Origin: FEN-299 sp963727765
GTDB lineage: Bacteria > Acidobacteriota > Vicinamibacteria > Vicinamibacterales > Fen-181
Reading direction: 5' to 3'
Assembly (NCBI GenBank): GCA_963727765.1
Contig: CAVSGZ010000013.1
Coordinates: forward strand, 372,001-436,000
DNA length: 64,000 nt
A program made the translations under genes and the position numbers. Below the pieces are notes generated by a model. The model did no database searches. It was not told where the DNA came from and saw only the letters and a list, made by a program, of their open reading frames with translations. Positions 9,384-17,805 of the stretch are shown piece by piece (position 1 is the first letter of the stretch; the number at the start of each line of letters is the position of its first letter).

Positions 9384-11138
9384 ATGGAGGACCGTCTCGC
9401 GTCGCTGGAGCGGCAGGTGCGCGACCTGTCGGGCGCCGTGGCGTCTCTCGAACAACGGCTGGCCGCCCTGGAATCCACGCCGGCGGCGGTTGTCGGCGAC
9501 GGTTCGCCGGAGGCGGCGCCCAGGTCTTCGGCGTCGGCGGCCCACGCGCCCTCGGGGGGCGCGGTCTCTTCCGGGTCCGACATCACGGTGGTCACCGTGC
9601 TGTCGCTCGTCGGACGCACCTGCCTCGTGCTGGGCGGCGCCTACCTGCTGCGGGCGCTGACCGACGCCGGCACTCTTCCCCGGATCGGCGGCACGGCGCT
9701 CGGCCTGATCTACGCCGTGGCGTGGCTCGGCCTCGCTTATCGCCTCGACGCGACGGGGCGCCGGCTGGTGGCGCCCTTCTACGGAATCGCAACCACGCTG
9801 ATCGCCTTCCCGATCCTGTGGGAGGCGGCGGTCCGCGTGAAGCTGCTCACGCCGGCCGCGACGGCGGTCGCCATGGCGGCCGTCACCGCGCTGGCGTTTC
9901 TCGTCGCCGCCGCGCGGCGCATCCAGTCGCTGGCCTGGATCGTCACCCTCGGCGGCGTCGTGACGGCGCTGCTGCTCCTGCTCGCCGTCGAACCGCCCGA
10001 CATCTCGCTCGGCTTCTACCTGGCCTTCCTTGGGGTCAGCACGCTGTGGCTTGGGTACTCGCTCGACTGGATCTGGCTGCGGTGGCCGGTGGCCTTCATC
10101 GCCGACGGCTACGTCCTGCTCATCGCCGGGTCGGTGGTCGGCCCGTGGCAGAAGGGCAGCCCCGGCGCGGTGATGGCGCTGCAGCTCGCGATGTTCGCCG
10201 CCTACCTGATCAGCATCGCGGCGCGGACGCTCTGGCGATCGCGCGACGTGGTTCCCTTCGAGGTGGTGCAGACCGTGGCGCTGCTCGTGGTGGCTTTCGG
10301 CGGGGCTGTGTACGTCATGCAGGCGACTGGTGCCGGCGCGACGCCGCTCGGCCTGGCCAGCCTCGTCTTCGGCGCGGGCTGCTACGGCGTCGCCTTCGCG
10401 TTCGTCAACTGGCGAGCGGGGCGCTGGAAGAACTTCACTTTCTACACGTCGCTCGCCGTGGTGTTCACGCTCGCCGGCGTCGGCCTGACTGTCGGCGCGC
10501 TGGCGCAGGCCGCTTCGTGGGCGGTCCTTGCCATCGTCGTGGCGTGGCTCGGATACCGATACTCAGCGATCGCGATCGGATCGCACGCCGCCGTCTACCT
10601 CGTCGCGGCGGCCGTGTCCTCCGGCCTGCTCGACATCATCACCAACGGTTTCACTGCGTCGGCCGACCACGTGTGGGCGGGCGTGCCGCTGGCGGCGTGG
10701 GTGGTGCTCGCGGCGACGGCCGTGTGCGCGGCGGTCCCGGTGACGACGCGCGTGGAGGCGCCGCCGCGCCACCTGCGGATCCCGAAGGTCGTCGTGGTCA
10801 TCCTGCTGCTCGCCGGCGTGGGAGCCGTGTGCATCACCTATGCGGCATCGCTGCTCGCGGGACAGCCCGGAGGCACGGCAGATCCGGCGGTGACGGCGGC
10901 GATCCGCTCCGTCGTGTGCGCGGCGGCCGTGCTGCTGCTGGCGTTTCTCGGCGGGCGCGGGTTGTTCGCCGAAGGCCGCTGGCTCACGTACATCGTCCTC
11001 GTCCTGGGCGGCCTCAAGCTGCTCGTCGAGGATTTTCCGCAGGGACGGCCGGCGACGCTGGTCTTCTCGCTGGCCGTCTACGGCGCGGCGCTCATCGTGG
11101 CGCCGCGGTGGGCGCGGCGCGGAGGGGACGGCCGGTAG
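9384..11138 (+). CDS. Large polytopic membrane protein, DUF2339-like
   Basis: 584 residues from the ATG at 9384, which has a clear GGAGG 7 bases upstream (TGGAGGGTCCG). The longer open frame running back into the peptidase gene is not used. Residues 1-35 form a short coiled coil (heptad leucines in LERQVRDLSG and LEQRLAALE), followed by an Ala/Ser-rich linker. From residue ~70 to the end there are a dozen or more hydrophobic segments. This layout (coiled coil, linker, many helices) is that of DUF2339 proteins, whose function is unknown. It is transcribed towards the minus-strand gene at 11172. Confidence 0.7.
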   Translation: MEDRLASLERQVRDLSGAVASLEQRLAALESTPAAVVGDGSPEAAPRSSASAAHAPSGGAVSSGSDITVVTVLSLVGRTCLVLGGAYLLRALTDAGTLPRIGGTALGLIYAVAWLGLAYRLDATGRRLVAPFYGIATTLIAFPILWEAAVRVKLLTPAATAVAMAAVTALAFLVAAARRIQSLAWIVTLGGVVTALLLLLAVEPPDISLGFYLAFLGVSTLWLGYSLDWIWLRWPVAFIADGYVLLIAGSVVGPWQKGSPGAVMALQLAMFAAYLISIAARTLWRSRDVVPFEVVQTVALLVVAFGGAVYVMQATGAGATPLGLASLVFGAGCYGVAFAFVNWRAGRWKNFTFYTSLAVVFTLAGVGLTVGALAQAASWAVLAIVVAWLGYRYSAIAIGSHAAVYLVAAAVSSGLLDIITNGFTASADHVWAGVPLAAWVVLAATAVCAAVPVTTRVEAPPRHLRIPKVVVVILLLAGVGAVCITYAASLLAGQPGGTADPAVTAAIRSVVCAAAVLLLAFLGGRGLFAEGRWLTYIVLVLGGLKLLVEDFPQGRPATLVFSLAVYGAALIVAPRWARRGGDGR

Positions 11139-11156
11139 CGCAGCCCGGTGTCGGGC

Positions 11157-11173
11157 GACGTCGGACCGACGTC
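11157..11173. terminator. Palindrome between convergent genes
   Basis: GACGTCGG and CCGACGTC flank a single A, forming a perfect 8-bp inverted repeat. It lies just after the membrane-protein stop and overlaps the stop codon of the facing gene. There is no T tract, so a bidirectional terminator role is only suggested. Confidence 0.3.
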
Positions 11174-12371
11174 AAATCGTCGGCCGGTCGTGGCACGTAT
11201 CGATCAGTTCGCGCTTCACGAGGTCCTTGCTGCCGATCACGGTGAAGAACTCCTCCAGGTACTCCGCGGCCTTGCGCCGCTCGGCGTCGTCGAGCCCGGG
11301 GATGGAACTGACGAGCGTCAGCATCTCGGCTCGCTTCGCACGGAAGGCGGCCAGCGTCGGCTCGAATTCCTCCGGGCTGCGGCAGGGCCCGAGGTAGGAC
11401 CGCGTCCGGACCTCCGCGATCTTCTTTCTCACCTGCGGGATGGGGATCGCGTACTGGGGGTCGACCAGCCCGGTGACGTCGAAATCCCACGTGATCGGAT
11501 AGCGCACCTTCGCGGCCGTCTGCACCAGGCGGACGTTGTGCATCGCGGAGATCGAATAGTCGGGATTGCCGATCATGTACTGGAAGACCGTCATCAGCGT
11601 GAGCGACTCCTGGTCGAAGTCCTTGAACGCCAGCCCGGTCATCGCCACCGCGCGCCCTTCCATCCGCCGCGCCACGTCGTCGTCGTCCTCGATGAACACG
11701 GCGTTGTGCGTGGACAGCGTCCGGCCGCTGTTCGAGTCGACGTACGTGGCTTGCGCGAGCCGCACGCGGAACGACCGCGGAGTCATCAGGTTGTAGAGGC
11801 GATAGGCCAGGTACTCGAGCAGCACGAGCTGGTCGGACGTCTGGTTCTCGTTGCAGTGCGCCACGAGCTTCAGCTTGCTCTGCCCGTCGAACACCGTGCG
11901 TGTCGCGCCCTGCTTGACGAACTCGATGCTGAGCGGCGCGAACGCACACACATCCGATCGTCGCCTGATGCTCCCGCGCGTGCGCAGGTTCACGTGGAGC
12001 GGGACGGCGGGGACGGAGCCCTCCTGGCCCTTGACGGTGAGCACGGCGGGGAAGGTCTTGGTGCTGGCGTAATCCCGATCCCGGTTCACCGCCTTGAAGT
12101 CGGCCGCGAGGGTGAAGGCGAGCGGCTCCACGTCCTGGAACAGCCGGCGCGCCTCCGCGTCCTTGCGGCGTTCAGCCAGCGTTGCGGCATCGGGCCACGG
12201 CTCGGCCAGCTTGGCGGCCGCCGGCTTCTTCGGCTTCTGGGTCTGGCCGGGTTTCGCCTGCGAACCATGCGCCACGCCGGCCGTGCCGAGAGCGGGCACC
12301 GTGCGAAGCACGGGGGAGGGCAGCAGCATCAGGAGCGCACCGGCCATCGGTGCCACGCGCGGAGGGAGCAT
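11172..12371 (-). CDS. Secreted protein of unknown function
   Basis: 399 residues. The start at 12371 is chosen because AGGAGG lies 5 bases upstream on this strand; a 33-residue longer frame lacks such a site. The N-terminus is a signal peptide (APMAGALLMLLPSPVL), then a Lys/Pro-rich stretch (GQTQKPKKPAAAK). The mature part contains HVNLRTRGSIRR, LKLVAHC, LEYLAYRLYNLMTPRSF and TWDFDVTGLV. These look like conserved blocks of an unnamed family with a weak resemblance to CotH-type atypical kinases, which I cannot confirm. It is divergent from the phosphatase gene at 12536. Confidence 0.7.
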   Translation of the reverse strand: MLPPRVAPMAGALLMLLPSPVLRTVPALGTAGVAHGSQAKPGQTQKPKKPAAAKLAEPWPDAATLAERRKDAEARRLFQDVEPLAFTLAADFKAVNRDRDYASTKTFPAVLTVKGQEGSVPAVPLHVNLRTRGSIRRRSDVCAFAPLSIEFVKQGATRTVFDGQSKLKLVAHCNENQTSDQLVLLEYLAYRLYNLMTPRSFRVRLAQATYVDSNSGRTLSTHNAVFIEDDDDVARRMEGRAVAMTGLAFKDFDQESLTLMTVFQYMIGNPDYSISAMHNVRLVQTAAKVRYPITWDFDVTGLVDPQYAIPIPQVRKKIAEVRTRSYLGPCRSPEEFEPTLAAFRAKRAEMLTLVSSIPGLDDAERRKAAEYLEEFFTVIGSKDLVKRELIDTCHDRPTI

Positions 12372-12535
12372 CACAACCTCCTGGCCAGGGGGGAATCCGC
12401 TCCAGTATCCACAGGCGCCGCCGCTCGTCAAGCCAACCAGCCGGGTTCGCCCGCTCGCTTGACTCGCCATCGGGCGCCACCTACGATGGCGACGGGTTCA
12501 CATCGGCATGGTCCACAACGTCGGCGAAGGGCCAC

Positions 12536-13879
12536 ATGGCGAGATCTCATCGATTGGCACGGCAAGCGCTTTCGGCGTATCTCGCCGTCGCGCTTCTGCT
12601 GACCCCGGCCGCGCAAAATCGGACTCCGGCCCGGGTGGTCGCGGTCGCGGACGTGCACGGCGCCTACCAGCAGTTGGTAGCCCTGCTGCAGCGCGCCCGG
12701 CTGATCGACGCCCGCCTTCGGTGGATCGGCGGTCCGGCGTCACTGGTGCAAATTGGCGACGTCCTCGACCGGGGGGCGCGATCGCGCGAGTGCCTCGATC
12801 TCCTGATGGCGCTCGAACGCCAGGCCCCGAGAGCGGGCGGCAAGGTGATACCCCTTCTCGGGAACCACGAAGTCATGAACGTGATGGGCGAGCTCCAATA
12901 CGTCACCCCGGCCATCTACCGGAGCTTCGCCACCGGCAGCTCGGAGAAGCGGCGCCAGCAGGCCTACCGGGACTACCTGAAGTTCCTCGCCGCGCACGCC
13001 GGCCACGGCCACGCGGCGGTCCCGCCCGGCGACGACGTGGAGCGCGCGAAATGGATGGACGAGCATCCCCCGGGCTTCGTCGAGCACCGCGACGCATTCG
13101 GGCCCAACGGCAAGTACGGCCGCTGGCTTCGCACGCACCATACGGTCGTGCAGATTGGCGATGGCGTATTCGTTCACGGCGGCCTGGACCCGACGTTCGA
13201 GATTCCCGGGATCCGTCAACTGGACGAACGGGTGACCGCCGAACTGGCCGTGTTCGACTCGATCTGGCAGGCGCTCGTCGACGGGAAAGTGATCTGGCGC
13301 TATATGACGCTGCCCGAGGCGGTGAAATTCGTGGGCGAGGAGTCGGCGTGGTTGCAGGCCCGTGGCCTAGCGGCGGCGCCCGGTGTGGGCGTCGCGATGC
13401 AGCGACTGCTCGACCTCGAGAGCTGGATGGTGGCGGCCTCCCCCGACGGCCCCCTGCGGTACCGCGGATTGGCCGAGGCGCCGGAAGACACGCTCATCGA
13501 CGCCGTGACGGCGATGCTGGCGCGCCTGCACGTCCGGTACATGGTGGTCGGTCACACGCCTCAGCCGAACGCGGAGATAGTCCCTCGTTTCGGCAGCCGC
13601 GTCTTCCTGCTCGATACCGGGATGCTCCCGGAGGTGTACCAGGGGCGCGCGACCGCGCTGGAGATTCAGAACGGACGGTTTACCGCCCTGTCCGCTGACA
13701 GGGACCCGGTCGAACTCCCTGCGCCCCCGACCGCGACGAGCGCATCGCCGGTTGTGCGGCAGCCCGGAACGCTGTCCTTGACTCACCTGCTTCGTTCCCG
13801 TTTCGAACTCAATGTGAATAGCGGCCCGCTTTCAGTGCCATTCCTGTTTCTTTCTGGGATCCCCCGCACTAGACAATAG
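12536..13879 (+). CDS. Calcineurin-like metallophosphatase (PPP/Shewanella-like type)
   Basis: 447 residues from the ATG at 12536 (GAAGG just upstream), with a signal peptide (RQALSAYLAVALLLTPAAQ). All PPP-family metal motifs are present in order: ADVHGAY, GDVLDRG, LGNHEVMN, FVHGGLDP and VVGHTPQP. The insert between GNHE and VHGG is long, as in the bacterial Shelph class of exported protein phosphatases. It probably acts in the periplasm as a phosphoester hydrolase. The final ~40 residues are not conserved-looking and run to just before the repeat island at 13931. Confidence 0.85.
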   Translation: MARSHRLARQALSAYLAVALLLTPAAQNRTPARVVAVADVHGAYQQLVALLQRARLIDARLRWIGGPASLVQIGDVLDRGARSRECLDLLMALERQAPRAGGKVIPLLGNHEVMNVMGELQYVTPAIYRSFATGSSEKRRQQAYRDYLKFLAAHAGHGHAAVPPGDDVERAKWMDEHPPGFVEHRDAFGPNGKYGRWLRTHHTVVQIGDGVFVHGGLDPTFEIPGIRQLDERVTAELAVFDSIWQALVDGKVIWRYMTLPEAVKFVGEESAWLQARGLAAAPGVGVAMQRLLDLESWMVAASPDGPLRYRGLAEAPEDTLIDAVTAMLARLHVRYMVVGHTPQPNAEIVPRFGSRVFLLDTGMLPEVYQGRATALEIQNGRFTALSADRDPVELPAPPTATSASPVVRQPGTLSLTHLLRSRFELNVNSGPLSVPFLFLSGIPRTRQ

Positions 13880-13930
13880 ACAGCATTCGCGGTCTCTGGC
13901 GGCCAGCAGGGTCCGGCCTGTGAACCTCAG

Positions 13931-14083
13931 CCCGTTCTCAGACGCTGGCTCCCGGGATTCGCGGCCCTTCGACGCGCTCAGGTCCGCCCCGAGCAACGTC
14001 GCCCTTCGAGGGCCTCAGGGCGACCCTGAGCTTGTCGAAGGGTCGAGGGGCGGCGGCGCCAGCCGCTGCGCCACTCTGACACA
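13931..14083 (+). repeat. 153-bp dispersed repeat, copy A
   Basis: Nearly identical to 14763-14915. It starts CCCGTTCTCAGACGCT and ends in CACTCTGACACA. The centre carries a long imperfect palindrome whose arms are CCCTTCGACGCGCTCAGG and CCTGAGCTTGTCGAAGGG, followed by a second GC hairpin (GGCGGCGCCAGCCGC). No coding capacity. Confidence 0.85.
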
Positions 14084-14092
14084 GTCGCGCGG

Positions 14093-14098
14093 TATAAT
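14093..14098 (+). promoter_or_regulatory. -10 box TATAAT for the nucleotidyltransferase module
   Basis: Perfect TATAAT placed 7 bases before the ATG at 14106, just outside repeat copy A. Transcription would give a leaderless mRNA. Confidence 0.5.
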
Positions 14099-14105
14099 CG
14101 CGTCG

Positions 14106-14303
14106 ATGAAACGGCGTGCACAGTCTCATCGTGCAGCGCGACCAGCGCGAAGCGTGGCCGCGCGCCTCAGGGAGGCGGAACGCCTGTTCGCGGATTTCAG
14201 GGCGCTCACGCCGCACCGGTTCCGGCCGTTCACGCGGTCGTTCGCCTCCTTCGCTCAGTACCAGCGGTGGAAACGTGCCCAAACCAACCCCTGGTACAGA
14301 TAA
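14106..14303 (+). CDS. Small basic protein paired with a nucleotidyltransferase
   Basis: 65 residues, Arg-rich, ending in the patterned segment FASFAQYQRWKRAQTNPWYR. The 3' end overlaps the likely GTG start of the nucleotidyltransferase (14275), so the two are translationally coupled. Size, charge and position are those of an antitoxin or accessory partner of a stand-alone minimal nucleotidyltransferase. No DNA-binding motif is obvious. The pair sits between two 153-bp repeats, suggesting acquisition or mobility as a unit. Confidence 0.55.
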   Translation: MKRRAQSHRAARPARSVAARLREAERLFADFRALTPHRFRPFTRSFASFAQYQRWKRAQTNPWYR

Positions 14304-14739
14304 TCGCGTGCTCCGCGTGTGCCGGCTGCTCAACCGGCACAGGGCTCGCTACCTGCTGGCGGGAGGCGTTGCGGCCAACCTGCACGGGTCGGTGCGTGCG
14401 ACCAAGGACGTCGACATCCTGGTGCCGCGAGAAGGCGCGAACATGGCGCGGGTGCTGGCAGCGCTCGGCGAACTCCCGTACGGCATCGCGCGCGAACTGG
14501 ACGCGTCCGCGATCTCGAACAACCCCATCACCATTGTCGGGGACGATCCGCGCGTTGACATTCTGACGATCGCCTGGACGGTCACATTCGAGCACGCCTG
14601 GGGTTCGCGCGTCGTGCGGCGCATCGAAGGCGTCCGCGTCCCGTATCTCGGGCGCGACGACCTCATTGCCTCGAAACAGACAGGCCGTCCCGCCGACCAG
14701 GCCGACATCGAGGTCCTGACGAGTCTCCGCCAACGGTAG
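14275..14739 (+). CDS. Nucleotidyltransferase-fold protein (AbiEii/toxin-like)
   Basis: 154 residues from GTG 14275, or 143 from GTG 14308. The nucleotidyltransferase core is clear: LLAGGVAANLHGS (Gly-Gly motif), then TKDVDILV with the catalytic D-x-D, and a third acidic strand in DPRVDIL. The family transfers nucleotides to RNA, protein or small molecules, and such short forms often act as toxins of type IV-like modules. It overlaps the small upstream gene and lies between direct repeats A and B. A chromosomal housekeeping role is unlikely given this context. Confidence 0.75.
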   Translation: MPKPTPGTDNRVLRVCRLLNRHRARYLLAGGVAANLHGSVRATKDVDILVPREGANMARVLAALGELPYGIARELDASAISNNPITIVGDDPRVDILTIAWTVTFEHAWGSRVVRRIEGVRVPYLGRDDLIASKQTGRPADQADIEVLTSLRQR

Positions 14740-14762
14740 GGTGTCGGGCACGGTATTGAGCG

Positions 14763-14915
14763 CCCGTTCTCAGACGCTCGCGACCGGGTTTCGCGGCCCT
14801 TCGACGCGCTCAGGTCCGCCCCGAGCAACGTCGCCCTTCGAGGGCCTCAGGGCGACCCTGAGCTTGTTGAAGGGTCGAGGGGCGGCGGCGCCAGCCGCCG
14901 CCCCACTCTGATACA
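14763..14915 (+). repeat. 153-bp dispersed repeat, copy B
   Basis: Direct-orientation partner of 13931-14083, same length, with about a dozen and a half differences, mostly at the left end and in the right GC hairpin. It contains the same CTTCGAC...GTTGAAG palindrome and the same CACTCTGATACA end. It follows the nucleotidyltransferase stop by 23 bases. Confidence 0.85.
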
Positions 14916-15181
14916 GCGGCGATCGCGAAACGCCTCGATTGGCGGCTGCGCTTGGAATGCACCGAGTATCGCCCGTTATCGGCCCCGCTCGCGATGCCGA
15001 TTAGCCGGCTTTCGGTGTTTGGCGCTCGCGAGCCAGGCGTCTCGCGCCAGAGCAGGTCGTGTCTGGATGCAGGCCATCCCTTCAGGGGCAGCGCTCTCGG
15101 CGGAGTTCTATGCCGGGGTCGCTCGTGGTGTGCCTGAGAAGATCACCCCTCGTGATCCTGCGCAAGAGGGAAGATACTCGC
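14916..15181. other. Non-coding stretch
   Basis: Together with repeat B this makes a 442-base gap. The part after the repeat has lower GC than the flanks and only short open frames with no recognisable features. I see no promoter, RNA or coding signal in it. Confidence 0.5.
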
Positions 15182-16012
15182 TCAGACGTGTGATTTGTCC
15201 ACGGGCTCCATGGCTTTTCTGACTACGCTCCCTAGGTCGAGCACGTCGATCGGGCTCTCTTTCCAATCGTGCACCCAGCAGACAATCAAATCGCACTTCG
15301 CGGGATCATGCTTGTGCTTGAGGAAGTTGGAGCTCTTGAACTCGAATTCAACCGCGATCTTCCTCCACAGCCGACGCTTCTTGTCGTAGGCCTTGGCTTC
15401 GCAATCTGGAAAGCCGGCACCAATCGCCTCGACGACGAAGCCCAGTTCCTTTGCAATCATCCCGAACAGGAAGACGACACCGAGTTCGTTCAATGGGGCG
15501 TGCTGCATCCCGCGGAAGTTGATCAAGTCGCCGTAGCATCGCGCGCCCTCGCGGGCGGGCCGAATGCTCATCCCCTGAGGCGCCGTCACTCCAATCGGCG
15601 CGGCACCATCGGTTCTCTCCGGTTCGCCGCCATCGGCTGACTTGATGAAACGCTCTAAGGCCCTGGCGTGCCCGCCAAACCGCTTCTTGAGTAGTGCGCT
15701 GCTGACGGTCGAGAGTTCGTCGAACTCCTCCCTAGAGGGACTGTGCCCCAGCAGTGTCCATACTCGCCCGATCTCAGCGAGGATCTCGTCGTCAGGGATG
15801 TCCATTCGCTTCGACACATGCAAGCCGGCCTTCTTGAGTGCGTTGTTCCATGTTCCGAAGCGCTTCTTTATAAGCGAGACGGATATCAAAGCGTGCTCGG
15901 CGAACTCCGCTTGCGTGAGGCTGTCCTGCCCGAGCCTCGCGGCGACGCGCCGCAACTCCTCCAGCAGGGATTCGTCCGAACGCTCTGCGAGAAAGTCCCG
16001 TTGGAATCCCAA
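15182..16012 (-). CDS. Homing-endonuclease-associated repeats plus PD-(D/E)XK-like nuclease domain
   Basis: 276 residues. Residues ~12-70 and ~72-130 are two similar helical repeats (EFAEHALISVSLIKKRFGTW and EFDELSTVSSALLKKRFGGH), matching the DNA-binding repeats found next to homing and HNH endonucleases. The C-terminal half has a nuclease-fold pattern: FPDCEAKAYD, then VEFEFKSSNF (E-x-K), then CDLIVCWVHDW. I infer a sequence-specific DNA nuclease, perhaps of a solitary restriction or mobile type. Base composition is visibly less GC-rich than the neighbours and no partner methylase is nearby, both pointing to horizontal acquisition. Confidence 0.7.
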   Translation of the reverse strand: MGFQRDFLAERSDESLLEELRRVAARLGQDSLTQAEFAEHALISVSLIKKRFGTWNNALKKAGLHVSKRMDIPDDEILAEIGRVWTLLGHSPSREEFDELSTVSSALLKKRFGGHARALERFIKSADGGEPERTDGAAPIGVTAPQGMSIRPAREGARCYGDLINFRGMQHAPLNELGVVFLFGMIAKELGFVVEAIGAGFPDCEAKAYDKKRRLWRKIAVEFEFKSSNFLKHKHDPAKCDLIVCWVHDWKESPIDVLDLGSVVRKAMEPVDKSHV

Positions 16013-16115
16013 GTTCCCTCCAATGCCTGCTGATCCGGACGGGGTTGTCGTTCTCGGCGGCTTATGATCGCGCGAGGGACACCCAGATGCAAGCGCACGT
16101 CAGGCTGGATTGCGG

Positions 16116-16176
16116 CGTTCTCGGCCGCTGGCGACCGGGACTGGCGGCGGCGCCAGCCGCCGCGCCACTCTGACAG
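16116..16176 (+). repeat. Dispersed repeat, copy C lacking the central palindrome
   Basis: Matches the left end (GTTCTC...GACCGGG) and right end (GGCGGCGCCAGCCGCC, CACTCTGACA) of copies A and B. The ~77-bp CTTCGAC palindrome between them is absent. It lies between the nuclease-like gene and phzF. Confidence 0.65.
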
Positions 16177-16229
16177 ATCACGCTCTGACCGCGACGGCGA
16201 GGCGGGTATGAATCCGACCCCTGACCATG

Positions 16230-17012
16230 TCAGAGCGTGATGGTGCCGGTCAGGTACGGTACCGCCCGCCCGGCGATCTCCACGCGGTCGCCCGCCATGC
16301 GGCAGCGCAGGCGTCCCTGCCGCTTCGATAACTGCATCGCCGAGAGGACCGCCTTCCCGAGCCTCGCGGACCAGTAAGGCGTCAGCTTGGTGTGCGCCGA
16401 GCCGGTCACCGGGTCTTCCGGAACCCCGACCCGCGGCGCGAAGAACCGCGAAACGAAGTCGACCTCGCGCCCGGGCGCGGTCACGATGACGGCGCGGCCG
16501 GGGATGGCGCCGAGCGCCGCAATGTCCGGCGTGAGCGCCGCGACGTCCTCTTCGGCCCCGTAGACCGCCATGTAGTCGGTCTTCCCCAGCCAGACCTCGA
16601 CCGGATCGCGGCCGAGCGCGGCGGCGAGTCCCGCCGGCGGCTCCACCTTCACCGGCCGTTCGGCCGGGAAGTCCAGCACGAGAAGATCGCCCTCGCGCCT
16701 CACTCTCAGGGGTCCGCTCTTCGACTCGAACTCGATCACCTCGCCCGGGTAACGGTCGTAGTTGAAGACGACGTACGAGCTCGCCAGCGTCGCGTGCCCG
16801 CACAGGGCGACCTCGACGGCGGGCGTGAACCACCGGATGTGGAAGCCGCTCCCGGTCCGAACGTAGAACGCGGTCTCCGAGAGGTTGTTCTCGGCCGCGA
16901 TCTTCTGCATCGTCTCGTCGGGCAGCCACGCCTCGAGCGGACAGACGGCGGCAGGATTGCCGCTGAACAGGTGATCGGCAAAGGCATCGATTTGATAAAG
17001 ACGAAGGTCCAT
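16230..17012 (-). CDS. PhzF family isomerase
   Basis: 260 residues, about the family norm. The N-terminus YQIDAFADHLFSGNPAAVC and the catalytic-Glu region ENNLSETAFYV are diagnostic of PhzF/diaminopimelate epimerase-fold proteins. GHATLASSYVVF and DPVTGSAHTKLTPYW are the two paired glycine-rich ligand loops. Outside phenazine producers these proteins are isomerases of unknown substrate; no other phenazine genes are near. It starts one base inside the stop of the upstream SDR gene, so the two form an operon. Confidence 0.9.
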   Translation of the reverse strand: MDLRLYQIDAFADHLFSGNPAAVCPLEAWLPDETMQKIAAENNLSETAFYVRTGSGFHIRWFTPAVEVALCGHATLASSYVVFNYDRYPGEVIEFESKSGPLRVRREGDLLVLDFPAERPVKVEPPAGLAAALGRDPVEVWLGKTDYMAVYGAEEDVAALTPDIAALGAIPGRAVIVTAPGREVDFVSRFFAPRVGVPEDPVTGSAHTKLTPYWSARLGKAVLSAMQLSKRQGRLRCRMAGDRVEIAGRAVPYLTGTITL

Positions 17013-17758
17013 TACGCGTCCTCCCCAACCGACCCGTAGTAATCCGCCACGCGCTGCCGCGATCCCCGGCGCGTGTAGACGTCCGGGCGACGGGATTCAA
17101 TCACATCGGCGATGATTTCTGCCACTTCTCCAGGGGTCTGCGCGTCGGGAATCGTGCGCGAGTCGGGCCCGCCGTGGCGCGCGTTCTTCCCGAAGTCGGT
17201 GTGGACCACGCCCGGCGAGACGATCGAGAACTGGATGCCGGGATGCGACTGCTGCACCTCGGCGCGGAAGTTGGCGGTCAGGGCGTTGAGGTAGTGCTTG
17301 GCCGCGCTGTACGCCGCACGGCCGACGAGATAAGGAACCCGCCCGAGCATCGAGGACACGTTGATGACGTGCCCCGTGCCGCGCGCGCGGAAGTGCGGCA
17401 GCACCTCCTGCATCCCATAGAGCGCCGACTTCACGTTGACGCGCATCATCTCGTCGATGTCGTCATCGGTCAGTTGCGAGGGCGGGCGGGTGATGCCGCG
17501 GCCGGCGTTGTTGACGAAGACGTCGATGCGGCCGAACGTGTCGAGCGCCGCCTGCACGAGCCGGCGCACGTCCTCGCGCCTCGTCACGTCGGCAACCACG
17601 GCGTGCGCGCGAGCGCCGCACCGCGAGGCCACGGCGCCCAGTTCCGCCTCTCTCCGCGCAGCGAGCACCAGCGAGGCCCCGCGCTCGGCCAGCAACTCGG
17701 CCAGCGCCGCACCGATTCCGCCGCTTGCGCCCGTGATTACCACGACTTTGTCGGTCAT
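17012..17758 (-). CDS. SDR family NAD(P)-dependent oxidoreductase
   Basis: 248 residues. Classical short-chain dehydrogenase features: TGASGGIGAALAELL (cofactor loop), NNAGRG, the catalytic Ser in VINVSSMLG, and Tyr/Lys in YSAAKHY. AAGG-AG lies 4 bases before the ATG. It overlaps phzF by one base and would be transcribed first. The substrate is not predictable. Confidence 0.9.
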   Translation of the reverse strand: MTDKVVVITGASGGIGAALAELLAERGASLVLAARREAELGAVASRCGARAHAVVADVTRREDVRRLVQAALDTFGRIDVFVNNAGRGITRPPSQLTDDDIDEMMRVNVKSALYGMQEVLPHFRARGTGHVINVSSMLGRVPYLVGRAAYSAAKHYLNALTANFRAEVQQSHPGIQFSIVSPGVVHTDFGKNARHGGPDSRTIPDAQTPGEVAEIIADVIESRRPDVYTRRGSRQRVADYYGSVGEDA

Positions 17759-17770
17759 CTTGCTCCTTCC

Positions 17771-17805
17771 GGCTGACGACTTACGCCTTGCGGCTCACGG
17801 CCAGC
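17771..17805. repeat. Degenerate heptamer array (5 units)
   Basis: Units read GGCTGAC, GACTTAC, GCCTTGC, GGCTCAC, GGCCAGC, in exact 7-base register, placed in the gap between divergent genes immediately upstream of the SDR start. Confidence 0.6.

Noticed and set aside
13931..14915. CRISPR array or IS element at the paired repeats
   Set aside because: There are only three copies, of 61-153 bp, with gene-sized spacing; no transposase and no spacers.
14952..15137. 61-residue frame in the gap after repeat B
   Set aside because: No ribosome site, no recognisable sequence, and composition unlike the neighbours' proteins.
16230..17012. Phenazine biosynthesis
   Set aside because: Only a phzF-like gene is present; none of the other phenazine genes is nearby, and stand-alone PhzF proteins are common.
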